The notes: generated from the letters alone by a model not told the origin. Positions 7,042 through 13,488 are shown, counted from the stretch's first letter. The stretch: DNA of 15,195 nucleotides from DAOUEX01 sp034430235 (GCA_964478075.1 CAYZGO010000047.1:1-15195), one strand, 5' to 3'. A program made the numbers and translations.

Positions 7042-7356
7042 ATGGAACTTGCAGCCGTGCGCGACATCGCTATTATTACGCTAGCGCTAGAATCAATTGT
7101 GATTGGCGTTGTGCTCATTCTGCTGCTCTGGCAGCTACGCATTCTGACCCGCCTCTTGCAAGACGAGATTAAGCCTATACTGGATTCAGCGCGCGAGACC
7201 ATTGGCACTGTACGGGGCACAACTTCCCTGGTCAGTGAGACGATTGTCTCACCAGCGGTCAAGATAAGCGGGTTGGCCGCTGGCCTGCGCCGAGTCCTGG
7301 AAGTCATATTGACAAGAAAAAAGCCGCAAAAGGATGAGCGAGCAAAGGAGGAATGA
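7042..7356 (+). CDS. DUF948-like single-pass membrane protein
   Basis: A 104-aa protein with one N-terminal membrane helix (about residues 8-30), followed by an amphipathic region rich in S/T/V (about 40-85) and a charged, lysine- and glutamate-rich tail. This layout, and the pairing with a YtxH-domain gene, is that of DUF948-type general-stress or envelope proteins; the match is by architecture rather than a diagnostic motif. The ATG at 7042 is chosen for the Shine-Dalgarno AGGAG (7031-7035); an in-frame TTG at 7024 overlaps the promoter -10. The stop codon is 4 nt before the next start. Confidence 0.65.
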   Translation: MELAAVRDIAIITLALESIVIGVVLILLLWQLRILTRLLQDEIKPILDSARETIGTVRGTTSLVSETIVSPAVKISGLAAGLRRVLEVILTRKKPQKDERAKEE

Positions 7357-7360
7357 ACTG

Positions 7361-7696
7361 ATGAGTAATGAAAGCAGAGGAGAAGAATTCCTGGCCGGTT
7401 TGATTATCGGCGGTCTGATTGGAGCTGCTGTTGGTCTCTTGATGGCTCCACAGCCAGGTGAGGAAACTCGTGCTCAGCTCCGCGACAAGGGCATCGAGCT
7501 GAAAGAACGTGCCATTGAGCTTTCCGAGGAAGCGCGCAAGAAAGCGGAACAATGGCAGGAAGAGGGCCTTGCCGTTATCGAGAAACAGAAAGCACACCTT
7601 GAAGAGGCCGTTGAGGAGGGCAAAAAGGCCGCCACGAAGAAGAAGAAAGAGCTCCTGGAGAAGCTCGAGAAGGAGAGCGGAAAGGCCAAAGCCTGA
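7361..7696 (+). CDS. YtxH-domain membrane-anchored coiled-coil protein
   Basis: A 111-aa protein. A glycine-rich membrane segment (about residues 11-30) is followed by APQPGEETR, the usual YtxH signature (membrane helix then AP-x-(S/P)-G-x-x-TR). The rest is a highly charged Lys/Glu/Ala-rich coiled coil up to the C-terminus. YtxH proteins are small general-stress membrane proteins of unknown biochemical role. The ATG at 7361 is preferred because AAAGGAGG (7344-7351) lies 9 nt upstream. An alternative ATG at 7334 would overlap the previous gene and has no proper spacing. It is very likely co-transcribed with the DUF948-like gene. Confidence 0.8.
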   Translation: MSNESRGEEFLAGLIIGGLIGAAVGLLMAPQPGEETRAQLRDKGIELKERAIELSEEARKKAEQWQEEGLAVIEKQKAHLEEAVEEGKKAATKKKKELLEKLEKESGKAKA

Positions 7697-7783
7697 CCAG
7701 TGTGAGATTACGCGCTCGTAGAGAATAATCGGACTACAATTGAATCGCTACTCCCTGGGACAGGTTTACTGAAAGGTTTTCCA

Positions 7784-8017
7784 ATGACAGTCTACCAGTT
7801 CACGGTAGTGATAGAGCCTGACGAGGAGGGGTTTCACGCGTATGCCCCGGCCTTGCCAGGCTGTCATACTTTCGGAGCCACTATAGATGAGGCTCGCGCC
7901 AGTTTAGCTGAGGCAATAAAACTCCACATTGAAAGCATGCAACAAGACGGGGAACCTGTCCGCGTTGAAGCTGAGCCGCTGGTTATCACGCGCCTATCAG
8001 TGCCAGTGGCAACATGA
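7784..8017 (+). CDS. hicB: HicB-family antitoxin
   Basis: A 77-aa protein with the compact HicB/UPF0150 fold: a strand motif YQFTVVIEPDEEGFHAYAPALPGC, then TFGATIDEARASLAEAIKLHIESMQQDG as the helix. HicB neutralises the HicA mRNA interferase and often represses its own operon. This version is the short type without a C-terminal HTH or ribbon-helix-helix domain, so a DNA-binding role is not evident. Its TGA overlaps an ATG in the ATGA arrangement, and the following short frame looks like a deleted hicA. Function here may therefore be as an orphan antitoxin. No clear promoter was found in the 87 nt upstream. Confidence 0.85.
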   Translation: MTVYQFTVVIEPDEEGFHAYAPALPGCHTFGATIDEARASLAEAIKLHIESMQQDGEPVRVEAEPLVITRLSVPVAT

Positions 8018-8109
8018 GCGACAAACTCCCACAAGTTGACTTGCCAGTAGTTGATTCGAGTCTTCGCGATGCAGGCATCAGCACTGACGAGTTTCGTGAG
8101 CTTCTGTAG
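8014..8109 (+). pseudogene. Internally deleted HicA toxin remnant
   Basis: A 31-codon frame that starts in a 4-nt ATGA overlap with hicB. The first residues (MSDKLPQV) resemble the HicA N-terminus, and the end (SLRDAGISTDEFRELL) resembles the HicA C-terminus, whose family consensus is close to LRxILRxAGISVEEFxELL. The central part, with the double-stranded-RNA-binding-like fold and the catalytic GSH histidine, is missing. HicA is normally about 60-85 residues, so some 40 residues appear to have been lost in frame. The comparison is from memory of the family. If correct, the toxin is inactive and hicB is an orphan. Confidence 0.6.
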
Positions 8110-8337
8110 GCCTGTCGGGAAAGCGTGTACGCGCCTTCTCTCCCATCCGCAAGAAGAGCCGAGTGAACCGATTGTAGGGGCTCATTCTCCCCACCCGTCA
8201 GAAACGGCACAGGCGTTACGTACCTGATGGCACAATAGCGTCAGGGGCGCTGCTCTTGTGTCGTCAAACAAGGAGTTAACCACAATACCTTGCCCGTGAA
8301 GCTAGCCAACACCGAGATCTATGCATGAGGAGGCCAC
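8110..8337 (+). other. Intergenic stretch between the hic remnant and the DndC operon
   Basis: About 228 nt without a convincing gene. It holds the dndC-like Shine-Dalgarno GAGGAGG (8327-8333). No clear -35/-10 pair, att-like repeat or mobile-element end could be identified, so the operon promoter remains unassigned. Confidence 0.5.
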
Positions 8338-9588
8338 ATGCTGGATTACGAGGCCATCTTATCTCAGATCCGAGAAGTATATCTCACAGACACCATTCCT
8401 TGGGTTATTGGTTTTTCGGGGGGTAAAGACAGTACCACGGTATTGCAAATGGTGTTTTATGCGCTTTCGGCCTTACCCAGAGAAAAGCTATCCAAAGAAA
8501 TCCATGTGCTTTCCAATGATACGCTTGTTGAGAATCCTGCAATCGTAAAGCACGTGGATGAACAGTTGGAAAAGATTGAAGCAGCGGGGAAAGCAGAATT
8601 ATTCAAACACAATCCAGAGTTATTCAGCGTGGTAAAGGTTACGCCCAAGCTTGAAGATACCTTTTGGGTGAACCTCATCGGTAAAGGTTATCCTTCACCC
8701 AATCGTTGGTTTCGTTGGTGCACAGAGCGACTGAAAATCAACCCGACGAGCAATTACATTTTGAACACTGTGAATAAAAGTGGACACGCAATCATCGTTC
8801 TTGGAAGTCGAAAAGCGGAATCCGGAAACCGTGCTGCAGCAATGAATAGCTATAACAACGGCACCCGCCTCCGCAAACACACTCTGCGCAATGCTTTTGT
8901 CTACGCTCCTATCGCCGAGTTGTCCAATCACGAAGTGTGGGCTTACCTCTTACAAGCTGCAAACCCATGGGGCAGCAATAACAGAAGTTTGCTTGCACTA
9001 TACGGCAATGCTTGTAGCGGAGGTGAATGTCCATTTATGATCGAAACAGGGACGCAAAGTTGTGGGAAATCACGCTTTGGATGCTGGGTATGTACGGTTG
9101 TCGATAGAGACAAATCAATGGAGAATTTGATCGACAACGGCGAGGAATGGATGGAAGAACTGCTGGGTTTTCGGAATTGGCTTTACAACATCCGGCAACA
9201 GACGAGTCAGTACGTCCCCAAGTACCTTGATTCAAACGTGAAATTCGGTCCGTTTCTGCTCAGAACACGGCGCGAGATCTTGGACAAGCTGTTAGATATG
9301 CAAGAGCGTTTAGCTGTAGAGCTGATAACCACTGATGAACTGGATTATATCTATGGGCTTCTTGAAAAGGAATCTGAAGGGAAAGTAGAACGAGGACTGA
9401 GAAAGTTCGTGTTCGAGTTGCCCAACGACAAGCGCGTGGCCGCGATATCTGATTTTAACATACTTCTCACCCCGCGTAAGCGACTTGGCCCAATGCATTT
9501 GAAGCAAGCAGAACTCATGGGAACCCGAAGGGTATCTTCGAACTACTTGCAGTCAACACGGGTAATGTATTATCAGGTGTCTAAATGA
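8338..9588 (+). CDS. dndC: DndC-like sulfurtransferase (PAPS-reductase/ATP-pyrophosphatase family)
   Basis: A 416-aa protein of the DndC type. In DNA phosphorothioation, DndC uses ATP and an Fe-S cluster to activate and move sulfur supplied by DndA/IscS. Visible motifs are the PP-loop GFSGGKDSTT (residues 25-34), NRWFRWCTERLK with C128, GSRKAES (156-162), and the cysteine-rich SCGKSRFGCWVCTVVDRDKSM (C242, C249, C252), which is characteristic of DndC rather than of CysH. Two more cysteines (C226 in NACSGGEC, and C231) precede it. The C-terminal third (about 270-416) is helical and unrecognised. The start has a strong Shine-Dalgarno with 4-nt spacing. I recall family members of about 490-540 residues, so this is a short form. 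Canonical dndB, dndD and dndE are absent; the next gene overlaps by 4 nt and encodes a GHKL ATPase. Other members of this family are BrxP of type 4 BREX and SspD, so the gene symbol indicates the family and not a proven Dnd system. Confidence 0.85.
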   Translation: MLDYEAILSQIREVYLTDTIPWVIGFSGGKDSTTVLQMVFYALSALPREKLSKEIHVLSNDTLVENPAIVKHVDEQLEKIEAAGKAELFKHNPELFSVVKVTPKLEDTFWVNLIGKGYPSPNRWFRWCTERLKINPTSNYILNTVNKSGHAIIVLGSRKAESGNRAAAMNSYNNGTRLRKHTLRNAFVYAPIAELSNHEVWAYLLQAANPWGSNNRSLLALYGNACSGGECPFMIETGTQSCGKSRFGCWVCTVVDRDKSMENLIDNGEEWMEELLGFRNWLYNIRQQTSQYVPKYLDSNVKFGPFLLRTRREILDKLLDMQERLAVELITTDELDYIYGLLEKESEGKVERGLRKFVFELPNDKRVAAISDFNILLTPRKRLGPMHLKQAELMGTRRVSSNYLQSTRVMYYQVSK

Positions 9589-11222
9589 ACAATATCAAAC
9601 CCCAGGATAAAGGCATAATCCGCGTTGCCGATATTACTCATGCTCAATTGAGTCAGGGACTCTACCGAAGCACCGCAACTGCCTTCAAAGAACTTGTCAG
9701 CAATGCCTATGATGCCGACGCAACGGTAGTGCGTATTGACACGAACTATCCGGTGTTTGATTTTATCTCTTGCGCTGACAATGGAATTGGTATGTCACTC
9801 GAACAATTTCTAAGGTTTTTCAGCAAAGAAGGCATTGGGAGCTGTATCAAACGCAAACACGGAAAGGACACAACGGATACTTACAAGCGTCCCATCATTG
9901 GAAGACTGGGCATCGGAATGCTCGCAATCGGGCAATTATGCCCGAGTTTTAGAATTGAATCCCACTACAAAGACGAAAACGGAGAAGGGAAAGCATATCG
10001 CGCTGAGATTGTTCTCTCAGATGTATCAATTCCTGATAGAGAGGAGATTATACGCAACGACGACACGGAAACTAAAGAGATCGAGGTTGGCACCTGGGTC
10101 TATGAACCCATTGATTACGATGAAACACAAAGGGGGTTCCATATATATTCTTCGGATGTGCGCAATACGTTTAAGCGAGAAATGAAATCAAGCATCGGCA
10201 AAAAAGAACTTCAGAGAATATCGTTCAGTCTCTCAGATTTACATTCCGAATTTTATGACAAATCGAAAAAGTCGATCCGCGATTGCAAACCGTATCTAGA
10301 AACAATATGGGAATTGGCAATCCTCTGCCCTCTACCCTACTACGGGAACAAAGGGGAGTATCCTATTAACTCGACGTGTTTTACATCAAAGGAAAGCAAG
10401 TCTGGTGAGTTCGAGCAGGCGATTCAATTCATACGACATCGTCAACAGCAGTTCTTGAATGACAAGTTTCGTGTTGTTTTCGATGGAATTGAGTTAAGGC
10501 GTCATGTTCAACTGCCAACGGAAAAGGCCGCAATTCCCAAACTGTATTTTATTGAATTCGGTGACGACGTGTTCGGTTCACGTTTGAAATTCTCTGGCTA
10601 CTTATTTGCGCAAGTTCCAAACGCCATTAAGCCACTTGAATTGAATGGTGTCCAAATCCGCTTGCGCGGTGTTGGGATCGGGGGGTACGACAGCACGTTT
10701 TTGAGATACTACAGAGAAATTGAAACCATACGCAGCAGATGGGTCTCTGGAGAAATCTTCGTTGATGAGGGACTTGAATCAGCGTTGAACATAGACCGCG
10801 ATAGTTTTAATGAACACGATGAACACTTCAAGAAACTGCAATTGCTTCTTCACGACAAGCTTGATGCCGTTTTCAATGAGATAAACGCAATTGCGCGAGA
10901 ACGTTCCGAGGAAAGACGCGGCAAAAGAGACGAGAAAATCAAGAGGAGTATGCAAACAATCGTTGCTGAAGAGTCAAAGGGAAAATTCAAACTTGTGCAG
11001 CGCGACTTAGAGAAGGACGCCCCAATTGTTGCTGTCAATGAGGACAAAGGAGAAATTGTTCTGAATACTGCTTCGCGTCCGTTGAAAAAGAAAAAAGCTG
11101 ACATGATTATTGGAGCCGTTGAGCTTGCTTACCAAATCGCAAAGCACATAGCGACAACGGACGAAGAGCGCGACAAGCTGTTTTCTCAACTCATCAAAGA
11201 GATTTTCGCTGAACTTATATGA
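9585..11222 (+). CDS. Stand-alone GHKL (HSP90/MORC-like) ATPase
   Basis: A 545-aa protein with an N-terminal GHKL ATP-binding domain. The N-box is FKELVSNAYDADA (residues 35-47; E36 as likely general base, N40 as magnesium ligand). The G1 box is ADNGIGM (64-70; D65) and the G2/lid is GRLGIGMLAIG (106-116). This is the MutL/HSP90/MORC style of Bergerat fold rather than a sensor kinase, since no HisKA domain or transmembrane segment is seen. The middle (about 230-400) resembles the second domain of such ATPases only in outline. A charged Lys/Glu/Arg-rich region (about 415-470) may be a coiled coil used for dimerisation. The ATG overlaps the dndC-like stop as ATGA, and its own stop overlaps the next gene in the same way. 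It probably provides an ATP-driven clamp where the Dnd system uses the SMC-like DndD, which is inference from operon position. Confidence 0.8.
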   Translation: MNNIKPQDKGIIRVADITHAQLSQGLYRSTATAFKELVSNAYDADATVVRIDTNYPVFDFISCADNGIGMSLEQFLRFFSKEGIGSCIKRKHGKDTTDTYKRPIIGRLGIGMLAIGQLCPSFRIESHYKDENGEGKAYRAEIVLSDVSIPDREEIIRNDDTETKEIEVGTWVYEPIDYDETQRGFHIYSSDVRNTFKREMKSSIGKKELQRISFSLSDLHSEFYDKSKKSIRDCKPYLETIWELAILCPLPYYGNKGEYPINSTCFTSKESKSGEFEQAIQFIRHRQQQFLNDKFRVVFDGIELRRHVQLPTEKAAIPKLYFIEFGDDVFGSRLKFSGYLFAQVPNAIKPLELNGVQIRLRGVGIGGYDSTFLRYYREIETIRSRWVSGEIFVDEGLESALNIDRDSFNEHDEHFKKLQLLLHDKLDAVFNEINAIARERSEERRGKRDEKIKRSMQTIVAEESKGKFKLVQRDLEKDAPIVAVNEDKGEIVLNTASRPLKKKKADMIIGAVELAYQIAKHIATTDEERDKLFSQLIKEIFAELI

Positions 11223-12244
11223 GAGATATAGACTACGATAAGTATTACGCAAAGCACTGCGCTCGTTATTACGGGTGGCTGCCCGCGACTAAAGCGTATC
11301 AAAAGCAAATCAAGAAAAAGCCTCTGAAGTACTTTACGCTTTGCGGTGAAGAAGCAATTGATGTTTTTATGCTTGAACTGGAGAGTGCGCTTTCAAGAGA
11401 CAAGACCAAAAGACTCCCGAATGTTTTTATTTGCGAGTGTAATGAAGATGTGGCACGACGCATCCTCGCGCTTGTTCGTCCTCCGCTTCAGGAGGCGATG
11501 ATTATTGGACCGCTTGAACAGATATTGACATTTCAAGACAACGAACATACTCTGGGACGTTCGCCCGACGAAGACGAGCCTGATCGCCGCATCCGCAGAA
11601 TGCTACACGTTAAGGGCCAGTTTCAACGATTAAAGAGCTACTTCCCATTTGATATCATCAACTTTGATGCTTATGGAAATCTTCTTAATCCAGACGATGA
11701 AGCAAACAAACTCTTGTATCAATCCTTCGAAAAGATCTTTGAATTACAGGAATCTATCAATGCATTTTTGCTCTTTCTAACTACACCGATTACGCACATT
11801 CACTCTGACTTTCAATTCCGATTCAGAGGTGACTTTGAATTCAATGTTTCTACATATCCCAAGATACGTAGTGCTTTACTATCGTCAGTTAGCACAATTG
11901 CTTATGATGAGATTGATGAGAACAAAAGAACGGCCCTTGGCTTTGCAAAATCTATCGTGCTGTCGGCAGCAAGAAGCAAAGGATGGAATGGTGAACACAA
12001 GGGCATCTACATTTACCAGAATAGAGATTTACGAAAAATGCTGAGTTCAGTGGTTCAATTCTCCAAGGCCCGTACTGCACCAGATGAATCTGCCTATGTG
12101 GAAGATATCGTTCGCATCATTGAGCAGATGCCGCTATACTATTCATACGAGGCGTCACTTGAAAACCAAGAGGTTCAAAAGCACCTAAGAAAGATAATCG
12201 AGTATCGCGAAAAAACTCGCAATGAATATAGAGGAGAACCATGA
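11219..12244 (+). CDS. Uncharacterised protein with a methyltransferase-like strand pattern
   Basis: A 341-aa protein that I cannot assign to a named family. The first half reads like alternating strands and helices of a Rossmann fold: LKYFTLCGEEAIDVFMLELE (35-54), VFICECNEDVARRIL (68-82, with an acidic residue at a strand end), AMIIGPLEQIL (92-102), DIINFDAYGNL (144-154, comparable to the motif IV region of SAM-dependent methyltransferases) and AFLLFLTTPITHI (182-194). A glycine-rich SAM loop is not evident, so it may be a degenerate or non-catalytic member. The C-terminal half is helical and rich in charged residues. No signal peptide or membrane segment is seen. The start overlaps the ATPase stop by 4 nt, which implies a fixed stoichiometric unit with the two upstream genes. 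Its stop overlaps another ATG. A role in substrate recognition or modification is a guess. Confidence 0.7.
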   Translation: MRDIDYDKYYAKHCARYYGWLPATKAYQKQIKKKPLKYFTLCGEEAIDVFMLELESALSRDKTKRLPNVFICECNEDVARRILALVRPPLQEAMIIGPLEQILTFQDNEHTLGRSPDEDEPDRRIRRMLHVKGQFQRLKSYFPFDIINFDAYGNLLNPDDEANKLLYQSFEKIFELQESINAFLLFLTTPITHIHSDFQFRFRGDFEFNVSTYPKIRSALLSSVSTIAYDEIDENKRTALGFAKSIVLSAARSKGWNGEHKGIYIYQNRDLRKMLSSVVQFSKARTAPDESAYVEDIVRIIEQMPLYYSYEASLENQEVQKHLRKIIEYREKTRNEYRGEP

Positions 12245-12408
12245 ACCCTCTTTACTTCGTTCACTGCGACAACAGACCGTCCCCCACTTTGGTGGACAGG
12301 GTGTTAAGCGATTGGCAAGACGGCGAAATATGTGCGCCTAACAGCCGTTTTGCGGTTTGCCTGACTCACTTGATGCCTACGGTACTTCGCAAACTCCGAA
12401 AACCTTGA
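12241..12408 (+). pseudogene. 55-codon frame coupled to the operon, probable truncated fourth gene
   Basis: A short frame (MNPLYFVHCDNRPSPTL at the start) whose ATG overlaps the stop of the 341-aa gene as ATGA, the same junction used twice upstream. GAGGAG (12231-12236) is 4 nt before it, the best Shine-Dalgarno among the three coupled downstream starts. The frame stops at TGA 12406-12408, just before the converging maoC-like gene. The start looks real, but the peptide after about residue 30 crosses an imperfect inverted repeat and is unlikely to be native. I infer the 5' end of a gene cut off by a rearrangement. It could also be a genuine small protein. The product is not recognised. Confidence 0.5.
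12345..12405. repeat. Imperfect inverted repeat at the right edge of the AT-rich block
   Basis: GTTTTGCGGTTTGC (about 12346-12359) is nearly complementary to GCAAACTCCGAAAAC (about 12390-12404); small bulges are needed in both arms and about 30 nt lie between them. It could terminate transcription from either converging gene, although no T-tract follows, or mark a recombination junction. Confidence 0.35.
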
Positions 12409-12419
12409 CCGAACTTCGC

Positions 12420-12905
12420 CTACCCCTTTTCTTGCCTTGCGGCCGGCCGACTCTTTACCAAGAGTGTCCACTGCCCCTCTTGCACAACTTTGTCGTCTTG
12501 ATTCAACAAGGCAACTTTGAAGATGACCAGCCCACCCCCGAGCCTCTTAACCTCCTTCTTCTTCGCTACGCTGGAGCGGACGTGAACGGTGTCCCCGATA
12601 AAGATAGGGCCTTTGAATTTCCATTCCAGCTTCATGAAAGCCTGGGCGGTTCCCTCCATGACTCCCAGGCGACCCGCCAGCCCTTGTGCTATGGCCAGCC
12701 CAAGCAGCCCATGGGCTATGCGCTTGCCAAACACGGTCTTCTTGGCATACTCTGCATTGCTGTGCAGTTCGTTGTAGTCGCCAGACACTCCACAGAATGC
12801 AACTATGTCGCTCTCGGTGATGGTGCGGCCGGGAGTGACCATACTGTACCCAATCTCCAGCTCTTCAAAGTAAAGGCCGCGAGGGCGATATCCCTTGGTG
12901 TCCAT
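12420..12905 (-). CDS. MaoC-family hot-dog hydratase
   Basis: A 161-aa MaoC-like protein, a single hot-dog domain related to (R)-specific enoyl-CoA hydratases. The signature is FCGVSGDYNELHSNAEYAKKT (38-57), with D43 and H48 as catalytic dyad, and the following FGKRIAHGLLGLAIAQGL that leads into the central helix. LKLEWKFKGP-like and IGDTVHVRSSV segments form the later strands, with VFKVALLNQDDKVVQEGQW near the end. Substrate cannot be deduced; such stand-alone proteins act on short enoyl-CoAs or in mesaconyl/beta-oxidation side pathways. The ATG has a strong Shine-Dalgarno (GAGGAGG on the minus strand, 12910-12916) at 4 nt spacing. It faces the DndC operon and its higher GC (67% in one counted line) marks a return to host-like composition. 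Confidence 0.88.
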   Translation of the reverse strand: MDTKGYRPRGLYFEELEIGYSMVTPGRTITESDIVAFCGVSGDYNELHSNAEYAKKTVFGKRIAHGLLGLAIAQGLAGRLGVMEGTAQAFMKLEWKFKGPIFIGDTVHVRSSVAKKKEVKRLGGGLVIFKVALLNQDDKVVQEGQWTLLVKSRPAARQEKG

Positions 12906-12958
12906 TTAGCCTCCTCACTTTCTGGGTAGTGTCCCTCTTTAGTGTTGATACCTTTTCT

Positions 12959-13029
12959 TCACCGCAGAGCACGCAGAGTGCGCAGAGTTTCTCAAGGTTT
13001 CTCAGGGTTGTCGGCGGTCTCTGCGGTGA
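12959..13029. repeat. CACCGCAGAG-type inverted-repeat element
   Basis: TCACCGCAGAG (12959-12969) is repeated in perfect inverse orientation as CTCTGCGGTGA (13019-13029), and the flanking TTTC/GAAA bases extend the pairing with a one-base offset. Inside the left arm the heptamer CGCAGAG occurs three times at 9-nt intervals from 12963, and CTCA-type repeats fill the middle. The size and palindromic ends resemble a REP- or MITE-like dispersed intergenic element with no coding capacity. From memory, similar CACCGCAGAG-type sequences are widespread in environmental bacterial genomes. Confidence 0.65.
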
Positions 13030-13134
13030 GAAAGTGAGCCAGCTTTCATATCAACGCAATTGGGGGAGACTAGCACTTTCTGCAACTTTGGAGAATAGCG
13101 GGCCCGATTCCTATGCCGTTCGTGCTCTGCGTGG

Positions 13135-13194
13135 CCTCGCCTTGCATGGCCTCGTCTTGCATGCCCTCGCTTTGCATGCCCTGGCTTTGCATGC
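13135..13194. repeat. Four tandem 15-bp units, consensus CCTCGCTTTGCATGC
   Basis: Four head-to-tail units start at 13135, 13150, 13165 and 13180, with only one or two substitutions each. A degenerate copy may precede them (about 13120-13134). The last units carry the palindrome GCATGC. Because 15 is a multiple of three, long frames stay open across it, which explains the spurious ORFs. Confidence 0.85.
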
Positions 13195-13488
13195 CTTATG
13201 GGCGACGGGCGACGGCCGACCGTCTGACGGAATCCGGCAGCGTAGGAGCCGCACGCGGTGTCAGGGGGCTGATCGCCGGGCCGAGAAGAAACAGATGAGG
13301 GAAGATCGTCCCAAAGCGAAGTAAGAGGCGAGCATAGCTCCCTCAAGCATAGAGTCAACTTACCCTCGCTTACAATTGTGCAACACTTTGCATTCTAGAG
13401 CAAAATCAACTGGGGAAGTGATGCACCTGCGCGAGAGAGTCTAGGCTGCCTACACGCACCACGACAAAGCCTTCCTGTTTACGCAGAA

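Larger units (their letters stand above)
12906..13488. other. Repeat-bearing intergenic region between maoC-like gene and rfbB
   Basis: About 580 nt with no convincing gene. It contains the maoC-like ribosome-binding site at its left end, an inverted-repeat element at 12959-13029, four 15-bp tandem units at 13135-13194 and a small hairpin at 13211-13224. The open frames that cross it on both strands are repetitive (LALHAL or GHARR type) and look like products of the tandem repeat. The stretch 13230-13488 shows nothing I can name. Confidence 0.6.

Noticed and set aside
8338..12244. Type 4 BREX or complete Dnd/Ssp system
   Set aside because: No PglZ, BrxC or BrxL, no DndB, DndD, DndE or DndFGH, and no Ssp partner is present in the window; only the DndC-family protein is shared.
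12303..12405. Possible integron attC site: GTTAAGC (12303-12309), GCCTAAC (12336-12342) and an imperfect hairpin
   Set aside because: The core-site order is reversed for an attC, the two boxes are not complementary (no GTTAGGC after the right arm) and no integrase gene is present.
12357..12929. 190-aa plus-strand frame opposite the maoC-like gene
   Set aside because: Antisense to a gene with clear MaoC catalytic residues and a strong Shine-Dalgarno.
13120..13200. CRISPR-like repeat array
   Set aside because: The 15-bp units are directly adjacent without unique spacers, and no cas gene is nearby. It is a simple tandem repeat.
12929..13358. Open frames on both strands across the intergenic repeats (131 aa plus, 118 aa minus)
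   Set aside because: Composition is dictated by the 15-bp repeat (LALHAL, GHARR), there is no ribosome-binding site, and no domain is recognisable.
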